From the NCBI GenBank assembly GCA_017628165.1, contig JAGBZQ010000123.1, positions 1 to 33,347 on the forward strand: a stretch of DNA of 33,347 nt, read 5' to 3'. Positions 23,340 to 31,130 of the stretch are shown in pieces; positions within the stretch are counted from its first letter, which is position 1; the number at the start of each line of letters is the position of its first letter. The stretch comes from Kiritimatiellia bacterium. Its GTDB lineage: Bacteria > Verrucomicrobiota > Kiritimatiellia > RFP12 > UBA1067. The notes under the pieces were generated by a model that saw only the letters and a list, made by a program, of their open reading frames with translations, was not told where the DNA came from and did not search any database. Made by a program: the position numbers and the translations under genes.

Positions 23340-24161
23340 ATGGAGCAAAAGTCAGGGGTTCAGTCTGCGGTTGAGAGGCTTCATGAAATCATGGTCCGTC
23401 TGCGTGATCCGAAGACGGGCTGTCCTTGGGACAGAGAGCAGACCCTTGAGTCGCTCAAGCCGTGTGTTCTCGAAGAGACATACGAGCTTCTCGCCGCGAT
23501 GGATAACCCTGACGATGTCTCCAACCACATCGAAGAATTGGGTGACGTCCTTCTTCAGGTCATGTTCCAGGCGGTCATGGCCGAGCAGGAAGGGCGTTTC
23601 ACTTTTGAAGATGTGGCCAACGGCGTGTCTGATAAGCTTGTGCATCGGCATCCGCATGTTTTCGGCACTGTTGATGCCGCCGATTCCGCAGCTGTCTTGC
23701 GCAATTGGGAGCGGCTTAAGCAGATGGAGCACAAAAAGGAGGCGCGTCACAGTGCGCTTGATGGAGTGCCGTCTGCTCTGCCTGCGCTTTTAAAGGCGCG
23801 GCGCATTCAGGAGAAGGCTTCGCGAGTAGGCTTCGACTGGAAGGACGCGGCAGGGCCAATGGAAAAAATCGCCGAGGAGCTCGATGAGCTCAAGGCTGAG
23901 GTGGCGACACGTTCTTCTGATAAGCCGGCTGATTCAGGTCGGGTGAAAGAGGAGCTTGGCGATCTTCTTTTTGCGGTGTGCAATTTGGCACGGCATCTCG
24001 GAGTAGATGCTGAGAGCGCTCTTGAGCTTTCTTCGTCTAAGTTCTCACGCCGTTTTCGCGCTGTAGAGGCTGGAGCTAAGGCGGCTGGGCGTGATTTGAA
24101 GGAAATGACGCTTGCCGAAATGGATGTTCTTTGGGACGAGGCCAAGGCGTGTGAAAATTGA
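23340..24161 (+). CDS. mazG: Nucleoside triphosphate pyrophosphohydrolase MazG
   Basis: A 273-residue, all-alpha NTP pyrophosphatase with the two-domain layout of E. coli MazG. First domain: GCPWDREQTLESLKPCVLEE with EE-x-x-E at 45-49 and EELGD (E66, D69); H103-H106 follow in HRHPHVFG. Second domain: EELDEL (from 179) and KEELGDLLFAV (E205, D208). It hydrolyses NTPs/dNTPs to NMP plus PPi, and may lower (p)ppGpp indirectly. An upstream in-frame extension exists, but ATG 23340 has AAGG overlapping the pfp stop, 8 nt away, and fits the family N-terminus. Its neighbour is a PPi-using kinase, so PPi released here could feed glycolysis (inference). The 3' end overlaps ispH by 11 nt. Confidence 0.94.
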   Translation: MEQKSGVQSAVERLHEIMVRLRDPKTGCPWDREQTLESLKPCVLEETYELLAAMDNPDDVSNHIEELGDVLLQVMFQAVMAEQEGRFTFEDVANGVSDKLVHRHPHVFGTVDAADSAAVLRNWERLKQMEHKKEARHSALDGVPSALPALLKARRIQEKASRVGFDWKDAAGPMEKIAEELDELKAEVATRSSDKPADSGRVKEELGDLLFAVCNLARHLGVDAESALELSSSKFSRRFRAVEAGAKAAGRDLKEMTLAEMDVLWDEAKACEN

Positions 24162-24975
24162 GATTCTTACTCCCCACGGTTTTTGCGCCGGAGTTAAGGG
24201 TGCTTTAGATAAGGCTTTGAGGCTTGCGGAAGAGGGTGCGTTAGTTTATTGCCTTCATGAAATTGTCCACAACGAGATTGTTGTAGAATCCCTTCGGAAC
24301 AGGGGGTTTCGCTTTGTGGAGGATATTGGTGAAATTCCGAATGGATCTACTGTTCTTTTTTCGGCGCATGGTGTAAGTCCTTCAGTCCGCAAGGAGGCTT
24401 TTGCGCGTTCGCTAAGGGTTGTTGATGCCACGTGTCCGTTTGTGATGCGCGTGCATAAAGCGGCGAAAGCCTTTAGCGATGCGGGGCTCCAAGTGATAGT
24501 GATCGGCAAGAAAACCCATGCCGAGGTCAAGGGAATTCTCGGGGAAGCTCCTGGCGCGATGGTGGTGGCTTCTGCAGAAGAGGCGCGTAGGCTTGAGCCC
24601 GGTGCATTTGTTCGCGCAGGTGTAGTAAGCCAGACGACGATGAATGCCGATGATGTCGCGGAAATCGTTGCGGTGCTTGCTGGTAAGTTCGAGATAGAAA
24701 GTACAGCCGAAGTTTGTAACGCCACAAAGGAGCGCCAAGATGCCGTCAAGGCGTTTGGCGGGGACGCATTACTTGTTCTTGGAAGCGCGAATTCATCAAA
24801 CACTCGTCGTCTTGCAGAAGTTGCGCGGTGCAAGACGTTTCGTGCGGGAACGCTTGATGAGTTGCGCGCGCTTGATTTGTCGGGGATTCGGCATCTCGGC
24901 GTGACGAGCGGTGCTTCGACGCCTGAATCGTTTTTCGAAGAAGCTGTTCGCTTTCTTCTTCAGTCATCAATGTAA
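24151..24975 (+). CDS. ispH: 4-hydroxy-3-methylbut-2-enyl diphosphate reductase (LytB)
   Basis: A 274-residue [4Fe-4S] enzyme, the last step of the MEP isoprenoid pathway, making IPP and DMAPP. The cluster cysteines are C12 (GFCAGV), C95 (DATCP) and C189 (VCNATKERQ). Substrate residues: H40-N41 (HEIVHNE), H73 (SAHGV), H123 and E125 (THAEVKG), and SSNT near 227. The start is the GTG at 24151, inside mazG, because the family begins M-x-I-x-x-x-x-P-x-GFCAGV; the longer frame starting at 24112 would add an unrelated tail. Ribosome-site evidence is weak (AAGG at short spacing), so coupling to mazG is likely. Length is slightly below the common 300. Confidence 0.94.
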   Translation: MKIEILTPHGFCAGVKGALDKALRLAEEGALVYCLHEIVHNEIVVESLRNRGFRFVEDIGEIPNGSTVLFSAHGVSPSVRKEAFARSLRVVDATCPFVMRVHKAAKAFSDAGLQVIVIGKKTHAEVKGILGEAPGAMVVASAEEARRLEPGAFVRAGVVSQTTMNADDVAEIVAVLAGKFEIESTAEVCNATKERQDAVKAFGGDALLVLGSANSSNTRRLAEVARCKTFRAGTLDELRALDLSGIRHLGVTSGASTPESFFEEAVRFLLQSSM

Positions 24976-25010
24976 ATCTCATGGAGCCCCCCGGCGCACA
25001 ACTTCTGACT

Positions 25011-25040
25011 TTCGCATGAATTTTGCAATTATGGTATAAT
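25011..25040 (+). promoter_or_regulatory. Promoter of the GH2-argS block
   Basis: TTCGCA (25011-25016), an 18-bp spacer, TATAAT (25035-25040) preceded by TGG. The leader is ~30 nt. The remainder of the 102-bp gap shows nothing else. Confidence 0.7.
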
Positions 25041-25064
25041 AAACAGAAATTTTAAAATTATCAG

Positions 25065-25071
25065 AGTAAGG
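25065..25071 (+). promoter_or_regulatory. Shine-Dalgarno site deciding the GH2 start
   Basis: AGTAAGG abuts the ATG at 25072 but stands 6 nt from the ATG at 25078, so the latter is used and the signal peptide starts MKKK. Confidence 0.7.
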
Positions 25072-25077
25072 ATGCTT

Positions 25078-26997
25078 ATGAAAAAAAAACTTGTCGCCGC
25101 GTTTATTGCGCAAATGCTCGGAATGCTTGCTTATGGTGAGCTTATGATGACGCCGTGGGGCGAGAAGGTTACGCCCGAAAATGCATGGCGCGAATATCCG
25201 CGCCCGCAGATGGTGCGCTCCAATTGGACTTGCCTTAACGGCTATTGGGATTACGCCATTACGGATATCGAAAAAACCATGAAGCGTCCTGAGTCATGGG
25301 ACGGCAAGATTCTCGTTCCGTTCGCTCTTGAGGCGCCTCTTTCCGGATGCGGCGGGAGACTCTTGAAGCCTGAGGAATATCTATGGTATCAGCGCGAGCT
25401 GGATCTCGATCCCAAGGCAGGCGAGCGCATCCTCCTTCATTTCGGCGGCGTGGATTTCAGAGCGAGCGTTTATCTTGGTCACGATGAAGTCTCTAATGTG
25501 CCGCACTCCGGCGGGCAGAGCCCATTTACGCTTGATTTGACGCCTTTTGCGAAGAAGGGAAAAAATACGCTTACTGTTCTTGTGTGGGATCCCACGGAAG
25601 CCTTTGTGAACAGCCGTGGCAAGCAGGTCTTTAAGCCAAAAGGCTGCACTTATACACGCGTAAGCGGAATCTGGCAGACCGTCTGGTTGGAGACCGTTCC
25701 CGAGAAGTATTTCTCCGACTACGATGTAGTGCCTGATATTGACAAGGGTGAAGTCACTTTTACATTCAAGATGGAGGGCCTCACCTATGCTGATGCCGGA
25801 TTCTTTGGCCCAGACAAGGGTTCGCTCTGCATCACTTGCTGCGGCAAAAGCGTTTCAAGAGCATCCTTTATTCCTGGCAAAAGCGTGACGGTGAAGCTCC
25901 CCGAGCCTCTCAGGCTCTGGAGCCCTGAGTCTCCTGCGCTTTATGATTTTACCGCAAAATTCGGCAAGGATGAAATCAAGGGCTACTTCGCCATGCGCAA
26001 GTTTGAAAAACGCAAGGACGCCAAGGGCATCCTTCGATTTTTCCTCAACAATAAGCCCTATTATGTGAACGGAACTCTCGATCAGGGCTGGTGGCCGGAT
26101 GGGCTTCTTACGCCGCCTTCGGATGAAGCGATGGCGTTTGATATCCAGACGCTCAAGGACTGCGGCTTTAACACGATGCGTAAGCACATCAAGGTGGAGC
26201 CTCTTCGCTATTATGCTCTTTGCGACAAGCTTGGTATCCTTGTCCTTCAGGACATGCCTTCGCGCACGACCGATGCGCTCTCGCCCTATAGATGGGATGC
26301 CACTAAGCCTTACGGTTTCTATCGCCGCGAGCTCAAGGATATGATGGATAATCTCAAGAAGGTTCCTTCAATTGTCATGTGGGTTCCTTACAATGAAGGA
26401 TGGGGCCAGCACGATGCTGTCCTCACCCATTCAACGCTCGACTTCATCAAGCGCTACGATCCCACGCGTCTTGTCTGCGGCCCGTCAGGATGGCAGGATT
26501 TCGAGGGCGGAGAATATTTCGACAAGACATGGAAGCGCAAAGTCAGCGAGCATCTTCCTGAGGGCGAATGCGAAGCCGGAGACGTGGTGGATTACCACTA
26601 TTACAGAGGTCCTGCCATGCCGCCAGTCAATTCACGCCGTGTTTCATTCCTTGGTGAGTTTGGAGGTCTCGGGCATCCTGTTACCAATCATGTTTGGCGC
26701 TATTTCGATCAGGGCGGCATTCACGGCAAGACGAACAATGGTTCATGGGGTTATGGCGGTATCACTGATACTTCAACCCCGGATGGGCTCGCCAAAACAT
26801 ATAAGGGGCTTATCGATCGATTGATCCCGATGGTGGAGAAGGGGCTTGGAGGCTCTATCTACACCCAGACAACGGACGTGGAGCTTGAGATCAACGGCCT
26901 TCTTACTTATGACCGCAAGGTGCTTAAGTTCGATTCGAAGTTCCTAAAAGAAGTTCATGACGCGATTTATCGCCGTTTTGAAGAGTCTGTTAAGTAA
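25078..26997 (+). CDS. Secreted glycoside hydrolase family 2 enzyme
   Basis: A 639-residue protein with an N-terminal signal peptide (MKKKLVAAFIAQMLGMLAYG). Layout of GH2: a sugar-binding jelly-roll (YPRPQMVRSNWTCLNGYWDY ... WYQRELDLDP), an immunoglobulin-like domain, and a TIM barrel with acid/base E440 (VPYNEGWGQ) and nucleophile E527 (FLGEFGGLG). Domain order and spacing are complete. GH2 members remove beta-galactose, beta-glucuronic acid, beta-mannose and related sugars; the substrate cannot be told from motifs. Cleavage by signal peptidase I and periplasmic export are expected. It stands first in a run with argS, rnc, queE, ruvC and folK, an unusual partner for housekeeping genes; argS starts 14 nt later with its own Shine-Dalgarno site. 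Confidence 0.9.
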   Translation: MKKKLVAAFIAQMLGMLAYGELMMTPWGEKVTPENAWREYPRPQMVRSNWTCLNGYWDYAITDIEKTMKRPESWDGKILVPFALEAPLSGCGGRLLKPEEYLWYQRELDLDPKAGERILLHFGGVDFRASVYLGHDEVSNVPHSGGQSPFTLDLTPFAKKGKNTLTVLVWDPTEAFVNSRGKQVFKPKGCTYTRVSGIWQTVWLETVPEKYFSDYDVVPDIDKGEVTFTFKMEGLTYADAGFFGPDKGSLCITCCGKSVSRASFIPGKSVTVKLPEPLRLWSPESPALYDFTAKFGKDEIKGYFAMRKFEKRKDAKGILRFFLNNKPYYVNGTLDQGWWPDGLLTPPSDEAMAFDIQTLKDCGFNTMRKHIKVEPLRYYALCDKLGILVLQDMPSRTTDALSPYRWDATKPYGFYRRELKDMMDNLKKVPSIVMWVPYNEGWGQHDAVLTHSTLDFIKRYDPTRLVCGPSGWQDFEGGEYFDKTWKRKVSEHLPEGECEAGDVVDYHYYRGPAMPPVNSRRVSFLGEFGGLGHPVTNHVWRYFDQGGIHGKTNNGSWGYGGITDTSTPDGLAKTYKGLIDRLIPMVEKGLGGSIYTQTTDVELEINGLLTYDRKVLKFDSKFLKEVHDAIYRRFEESVK

Positions 26998-27011
26998 AAG
27001 GAAGGGAAACG

Positions 27012-28682
27012 ATGACATTGACAGATACTGTAAAGGCCGCATTCGCGACGGCCTTCCCTCTTGAGGATTTCAGTGCGCTTAGGGTGGTCCCCGCCACAGA
27101 TCCGCGCTTTGGAGATTACCAGTGCAACGATGCGCTCAAGATTGCCAAGAAGGTCGGTCTTAATCCGCGTGAGGCCGCAGCGAAGGTTGTGGAAGCGCTT
27201 GATAAAAGCGCGTTTGCGAAAGTGGAGGTGGCAGGGCCTGGATTCCTGAATCTCACGGTCAGCGGCGAATGGCTCGCCGCGAGGCTTTCCGAGCTTGATA
27301 CGGCCGACAATTCCGGCATTGAGCAGCGTGGCGCCGGCAAGAAAATCGTTATTGACTATTCTTCCCCGAATGCCGCCAAGCAGATGCATATCGGTCATAT
27401 TCGCTCTACCGTGATCGGCAACGCGATCGACAGAATTTTCCGCGCCCTTGGCTACGAGGTTATTGCCGACAATCATCTGGGCGATTGGGGTACGCAGTTT
27501 GGCATCCTCATCAAGGGCTATCGCGAGTGTCTCACGCAGGAGGAGCGCGACAATCTTACCGTGGCCAATCTTGAGAAATGCTATGTTCTCTCTGCCGCGA
27601 AAGCCAAGGAGGAGGATGGTGTCTGGAAGGACGCCTGCAGGGCGGAGCTTGTGAAGCTTCAGCAGGGCGATAGCGCCAACCTTGAACTTTGGAAGCGCTT
27701 TATTGATATTTCCATCGGTGAGTTTGAGCGCATGTACGCGAAGCTCGGAGTAAAATTTGATACGTATCGTGGCGAGTCGTTTTACAATGCGATGATGCCG
27801 GGCGTTGTGGATAGGCTCCTTGAAATGAAGCTTGCCGAGGAGTCTGAGGGTGCTCTTATCGTAAATCTTGAGTCTGAGAAGCTTGGCGTGGCTATTGTCC
27901 GCAAATCTGACGGCGGCTTCAACTATACGACCAGTGATCTGGCTTGCGTGGAGAGCCGCGTGGCGGACTACGATCCGGAGCGCATAATCTATGTGACGGA
28001 TGACCGCCAGCAGCTGCATTTCAGGCAGTTCTTCTCGATTGCCGCCAAGATGGGCCATAAGGTGAAGCTTGTCCATGTTCCGTTTGGTCTTATGAGCTTC
28101 CAGGGCAAGGCCATTTCTACGCGTGAGGGCAATCTTATTCGCCTTGAGGAGCTTCTTGCGGAAGCGAAGCGTAGAGCTTTCGAGATTGTGAAAGATCGTG
28201 GCGGCGATGAGGCACTTGCAGAAGCAATCGGTTACGGCGCGGTAAAGTACGCGGATCTCTCGCACGATCCTGGTACTGCTATCGACTTCAACTGGGATAA
28301 GGCGCTTGCGCTTGAGGGTAATTCCGGGCCGTATCTTCAGTACGCCTACGCTCGTGTTTCTTCGCTTATGGACAAGGCGGCAGAAATGGCCGTTTCCAAG
28401 GGAGAGTTCTGTATTGAAACTCCGAGCGAGAAGCGGCTTGCTCTGCAGCTCCTCGAGTTCCCCGGCGCGGTGGTTCGCGCGGCAGAGGCGTATAAGCCGA
28501 GCATTCTTGCCGATTACCTCTTCCAGACGGCGCAGCTTTATTCGAGCTTCTATCAGAACTCGCCCATTTTGAAGAGCGAGGACAGTGTAAGAAGTTCGCG
28601 CCTCAGGCTTTGCGCTGCGTTCGGGAAGGTCCTTTCCAAGGGTCTTGATCTTCTCGGTATCGCGACCCCAAGCAGGATTTGA
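27012..28682 (+). CDS. argS: Arginyl-tRNA synthetase
   Basis: A 556-residue class Ia synthetase charging tRNA-Arg. The Add-1 N-terminal domain (GDYQCNDALKIAK) is followed by the catalytic SSPNAAKQMHIGHIRSTVIG with H126-I-G-H129, the DNHLGDWGTQFG block, YTTSDLACVE, and a KMSKS-like loop KAISTREGN. The C-terminal anticodon domain contains YLQYAYARVSSL and ends RLCAAFGKVLSKGLDLLGI. Length is typical. AAGGAAGGG (26998-27006) is 5 nt upstream. Its TGA overlaps a TTG in the rnc frame. It reads as a cotranscribed partner of the GH2 gene. Confidence 0.96.
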   Translation: MTLTDTVKAAFATAFPLEDFSALRVVPATDPRFGDYQCNDALKIAKKVGLNPREAAAKVVEALDKSAFAKVEVAGPGFLNLTVSGEWLAARLSELDTADNSGIEQRGAGKKIVIDYSSPNAAKQMHIGHIRSTVIGNAIDRIFRALGYEVIADNHLGDWGTQFGILIKGYRECLTQEERDNLTVANLEKCYVLSAAKAKEEDGVWKDACRAELVKLQQGDSANLELWKRFIDISIGEFERMYAKLGVKFDTYRGESFYNAMMPGVVDRLLEMKLAEESEGALIVNLESEKLGVAIVRKSDGGFNYTTSDLACVESRVADYDPERIIYVTDDRQQLHFRQFFSIAAKMGHKVKLVHVPFGLMSFQGKAISTREGNLIRLEELLAEAKRRAFEIVKDRGGDEALAEAIGYGAVKYADLSHDPGTAIDFNWDKALALEGNSGPYLQYAYARVSSLMDKAAEMAVSKGEFCIETPSEKRLALQLLEFPGAVVRAAEAYKPSILADYLFQTAQLYSSFYQNSPILKSEDSVRSSRLRLCAAFGKVLSKGLDLLGIATPSRI

Positions 28683-28687
28683 CAGAG

Positions 28688-29362
28688 GTGAGCGCAGCTG
28701 AGATTCTAGGATATCGGTTTGCTGACGCCGCCTTGCTTGACGAGGCGCTCACCACGCCGTCATTTAGAATGACTACGCCTGAAGCCCGCGACAATCAGCG
28801 TCTTGAGTTTTTGGGAGATGCTGTCCTTGGCCTTTTGGCTACAGACTGGCTCTACACCCATAATCCCGCTTCAAAGGAGGGGGAGCTTACGGGCAACCGC
28901 CAGCACATGGTTTCCACGGCGGCGCTTTGTGGAGCCGCGGCTAAGGCGGGATTGCCCGCGCTTTTGAAGCGCAACAAGGGTGCAAAGGAGCTACCGCATA
29001 ATTCCAAGACGATTGCCGATGCCGTGGAGGCGCTGATTGGCGCGGCGTGGCTTGATGGCGGCATGGCTGCGGCGAGGACGATTTTTGATAATCTCGCTTT
29101 GACAGACAATTCCTCGCTCGGCGAGCTTGACGGCAATCCGAAGTCTGCGCTTCAGCATGTGACGCAGGCGCTTCACCCGCCGCGTATGCCGAGTTACAAG
29201 CTTTTGAACGTGGCGGGTACGAGCGATAAGCCGATTTTTACGGTGGAAGTTTCCGTTGATGGCATCGGGAGCGCTTGTGGCGTTTCAGGAAGCCGTAAAA
29301 ACGCAGAGGCGCAGGCGGCGGAGAAGCTTCTTGCCGCTCTCAACTCCAACAGTGGCAAGTAG
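28688..29362 (+). CDS. rnc: Ribonuclease III
   Basis: A ~224-residue endonuclease cutting double-stranded RNA in rRNA precursors and regulatory RNAs. The catalytic domain has NQRLEFLGDAVLGL (the E and D of the signature; the first acidic residue of NERLEFLGD is Gln here, a common variant) and DAVEALIGAAWLDGG with the second Asp/Glu pair. A dsRNA-binding domain follows (NPKSALQHVTQ ... SGSRKNAEAQAAEKLLAAL). There is no ATG near the start: GTG 28688 has AGGA 10 nt upstream; TTG 28679, overlapping the argS stop as TTGA, would add three residues. I prefer the GTG but cannot exclude the TTG. queE begins immediately after the stop. Confidence 0.94.
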   Translation: MSAAEILGYRFADAALLDEALTTPSFRMTTPEARDNQRLEFLGDAVLGLLATDWLYTHNPASKEGELTGNRQHMVSTAALCGAAAKAGLPALLKRNKGAKELPHNSKTIADAVEALIGAAWLDGGMAAARTIFDNLALTDNSSLGELDGNPKSALQHVTQALHPPRMPSYKLLNVAGTSDKPIFTVEVSVDGIGSACGVSGSRKNAEAQAAEKLLAALNSNSGK

Positions 29363-29950
29363 ATGATATACGATTTAGTGGAAATTTTCGAGTCGCTTCA
29401 GGGCGAGGGTAGAAATATGGGGCGGCCGTGCGTTTTTGTGCGGTTTGCTCGCTGCAACTTCTCGTGTCCCTGGTGCGATACGGATGTAAAAAAGCGTTTT
29501 TCGGTGACGCTTGAGGAATTGCTGTCGGAAATTTCGCAATACAAGGCAAAGAGCGTTGTATTGACGGGCGGCGAGCCTGCTCTTGTAGAGGGAATGCCTG
29601 AGTTTGTGGCGGCACTCAAGGAGCGCGGCTATTTCATTGCGGTAGAAACCAACGCCTCTGTTGATGTTGACTGGTTTCAGTTTGTCGACTATGTGGCGTG
29701 CTCTCCCAAGAGTGAATTTCCGGACAGAATTGCGCTTAGAAGGGCTAATGAAGTGCGAGTCGTGGCATCGTCTCCCGATGTTGCCGGATTTTGCCGCAAG
29801 GTGCGCGCTATTATCGATGCTGACGATTATTATGTTTCACCGTGCGATCGTGACGGTGAGATTGATTTTGCAACGGCTAAATCTGTTCTCGCCGAGCTTG
29901 ACGGCTGGTCGCTTTCTGTTCAGATGCACAAGATTCTCGGGTTTAGGTGA
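29363..29950 (+). CDS. queE: 7-carboxy-7-deazaguanine synthase (radical SAM)
   Basis: A 195-residue radical SAM enzyme making the deazaguanine ring of preQ0/queuosine from carboxytetrahydropterin. Visible: an N-terminal ESLQGEGRNMGRPCVFVRFA, the cluster motif C31-x3-C35-x2-C38 (CNFSCPWCDT), and SAM-binding LTGGEPAL near 68-75; ETNAS and later strands follow. It is slightly short for the family (200-240), consistent with a minimal QueE. The start abuts the rnc stop without a strong ribosome site. QueC, QueD and QueF are not visible here. FolK nearby acts on pterins, but there is no direct pathway link beyond the shared GTP-derived origin. Confidence 0.9.
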   Translation: MIYDLVEIFESLQGEGRNMGRPCVFVRFARCNFSCPWCDTDVKKRFSVTLEELLSEISQYKAKSVVLTGGEPALVEGMPEFVAALKERGYFIAVETNASVDVDWFQFVDYVACSPKSEFPDRIALRRANEVRVVASSPDVAGFCRKVRAIIDADDYYVSPCDRDGEIDFATAKSVLAELDGWSLSVQMHKILGFR

Positions 29951-29956
29951 GCGCTT

Positions 29957-29963
29957 AAGAAGG
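29957..29963 (+). promoter_or_regulatory. Shine-Dalgarno site deciding the ruvC start
   Basis: AAGAAGG lies 7 nt before the ATG at 29971, better placed than for the GTG at 29965. Confidence 0.65.
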
Positions 29964-29970
29964 TGTGGAA

Positions 29971-30465
29971 ATGAGAATTCTCGGTGTGGATACATCTCTT
30001 CGGTCTACTGGCTACGGAGTTGTAGATGTCGTGGGCAGCCGCCATATCGCGCTCGATTACGGCAACATCCCCAATCCTGCTTCGCGCCTCCATTCGGAGT
30101 GCATTAGAAATATCCATGTGAAAATCGCAGAGCTTATTGAGCGCTGGCAGCCGGATGTATTAAGTGTCGAGAAGGTAATTTACGGCAAAAACGCCAATAC
30201 GATGATGATTCTCGGCGAGGCTCGCGGGGCTGTGATCGTGGCGGGCGCGGCGGCTGAGAAGCCGATTTATGAATATGAGCCCCGTAGGGCCAAGATGGCT
30301 GTGTGCGGCAACGGTCTTGCATCAAAGGAGCAGATTCAGCGGATGGTGAAAACGTTGCTGGCTCTTCCTGAATTGCCGCAGAACGATGCCGCAGATGCGC
30401 TGGCTTTGGCGATTTGCCATTCTAATTCGCGGACACTTTTGAAAACAGCGAACAATCTTGTGTAA
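29971..30465 (+). CDS. ruvC: Holliday junction resolvase RuvC
   Basis: A 164-residue RNase H-fold endonuclease that resolves four-way junctions as a dimer. The four catalytic acids are in place: D7 (GVDTSL), E67 (SVEKVIYG), D139 and D142 (NDAADALALAICH), matching E. coli D7, E66, D138 and D141. The usual GIDPG is GVDTS here; STGYGVVD is conserved. Length is normal. It sits between queE and folK with a good ribosome site. It is separated from ruvA by about 8.4 kb and ruvB is absent, so the classical ruvC-ruvA-ruvB cluster is dispersed. Confidence 0.94.
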   Translation: MRILGVDTSLRSTGYGVVDVVGSRHIALDYGNIPNPASRLHSECIRNIHVKIAELIERWQPDVLSVEKVIYGKNANTMMILGEARGAVIVAGAAAEKPIYEYEPRRAKMAVCGNGLASKEQIQRMVKTLLALPELPQNDAADALALAICHSNSRTLLKTANNLV

Positions 30466-30479
30466 CGAGGCGGCGGAGA

Positions 30480-30941
30480 ATGAGGGCGATAGTTTCGTTA
30501 GGCTCGAATCTTGGAGACAGGCGTGCGAATCTTTCGCGCGCGATAGAGCTTCTTTCCGCGATGCCGTGCACAGAGCTTGTGGCGGCGAGCAGCATTCTTG
30601 AGACTGAGCCTCAGGATGTGCCGCACGAGTTTTTGGATTTAAAGTTTCTTAACCAGGTGGCGATATTTGAAAGCTCTCTTGCGGCAGAGGAGTTTTCTCG
30701 GAGGATGCATGCAATCGAAGAGCATCTTGGGCGGGTGAGGACTGTGCGAAATGGACCTCGAACGATTGATATAGACCTTATAGATTATGGCGGGATTGTC
30801 ATGAATACGCCAGAGCTTACGCTTCCTCATCCACGCGCAAAAGAACGCGAGTTTGTGATGATGCCTCTTAGAGAAATTGAGAAAGTTGAGAAAATTTCAT
30901 TTTGCCCAAAATCGCTATTGACGGCAGAGGGAGAGGTTTGA
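30480..30941 (+). CDS. folK: 2-amino-4-hydroxy-6-hydroxymethyldihydropteridine pyrophosphokinase
   Basis: A 153-residue HPPK that moves pyrophosphate from ATP to hydroxymethyldihydropterin in folate synthesis. Motifs: VSLGSNLGDRRANL at the start, ASSILETEPQ, IEEHLGRVRTVRNGPRTIDIDLI (ATP and Mg2+ binding Asp pair), and LPHPRAKEREFVMMPL. Length and order are standard. GAGG lies ~9 nt before the ATG. It is the last gene of the GH2-argS run; the tRNA-Tyr promoter begins inside its 3' end. FolP and FolB are not in the window. Confidence 0.94.
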   Translation: MRAIVSLGSNLGDRRANLSRAIELLSAMPCTELVAASSILETEPQDVPHEFLDLKFLNQVAIFESSLAAEEFSRRMHAIEEHLGRVRTVRNGPRTIDIDLIDYGGIVMNTPELTLPHPRAKEREFVMMPLREIEKVEKISFCPKSLLTAEGEV

Positions 30942-30947
30942 TATACT
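30918..30947 (+). promoter_or_regulatory. Promoter of tRNA-Tyr
   Basis: TTGACG (30918-30923), an 18-bp spacer, TATACT (30942-30947) preceded by TGA. This is the closest match to consensus in the window, as expected for a stable-RNA gene. Expected start ~30954. Confidence 0.8.
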
Positions 30948-30955
30948 ATGACCAC

Positions 30956-30992
30956 TTTCGTGATTTTGAGGAAGGTTTCTCATGATACGAAA
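30956..30992 (+). other. Hairpin leader of the tRNA precursor
   Basis: TTTCGT (30956-30961) pairs with ACGAAA (30987-30992), and TGAGGA (30967-30972) with TTCTCA (30977-30982, one G-U), making a two-part stem that ends 1 nt before the tRNA. It occupies nearly the whole predicted leader. Confidence 0.4.
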
Positions 30993-30993
30993 A

Positions 30994-31079
30994 GGTGGGA
31001 TACTCAAGTGGTCAACGAGGGCAGACTGTAAATCTGCTGGCTTACGCCTTCCAAGGTTCGAATCCTTGCCCCACCACCA
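30994..31079 (+). tRNA. tRNA-Tyr: tRNA-Tyr (anticodon GTA)
   Basis: An 86-nt class II tRNA. The acceptor GGTGGGA pairs with CCCCACC, with an A7-C66 mismatch at the base. The D arm is CTC/GAG, the anticodon stem GCAGA/TCTGC holds CTGTAAA with anticodon GTA, a long variable arm has GGC/GCC, and the T arm is CAAGG-TTCGAAT-CCTTG. The discriminator A and CCA are encoded. Overall it closely resembles E. coli tRNA-Tyr. Confidence 0.97.
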
Positions 31080-31089
31080 TTTGAAACGG

Positions 31090-31110
31090 CCCCGCAAATG
31101 CGGGGTTTTT
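31090..31110 (+). terminator. Intrinsic terminator after tRNA-Tyr
   Basis: CCCCGC (31090-31095), loop AAAT, GCGGGG (31100-31105), then TTTTT. A strong GC stem with a T run, 10 nt after the tRNA CCA end. Confidence 0.92.
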
Positions 31111-31118
31111 CGTTATAT

Positions 31119-31123
31119 GGAGG
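31119..31123 (+). promoter_or_regulatory. Shine-Dalgarno site deciding the thrH start
   Basis: GGAGG stands 7 nt before the ATG at 31131; the earlier in-frame ATG at 31098 lies within the terminator hairpin. Confidence 0.8.
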
Positions 31124-31130
31124 CACTGAA

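Noticed and set aside
26967..28265. 432-codon open frame on the minus strand
   Set aside because: Antisense to argS; basic, low-information sequence with no family resemblance or ribosome site.
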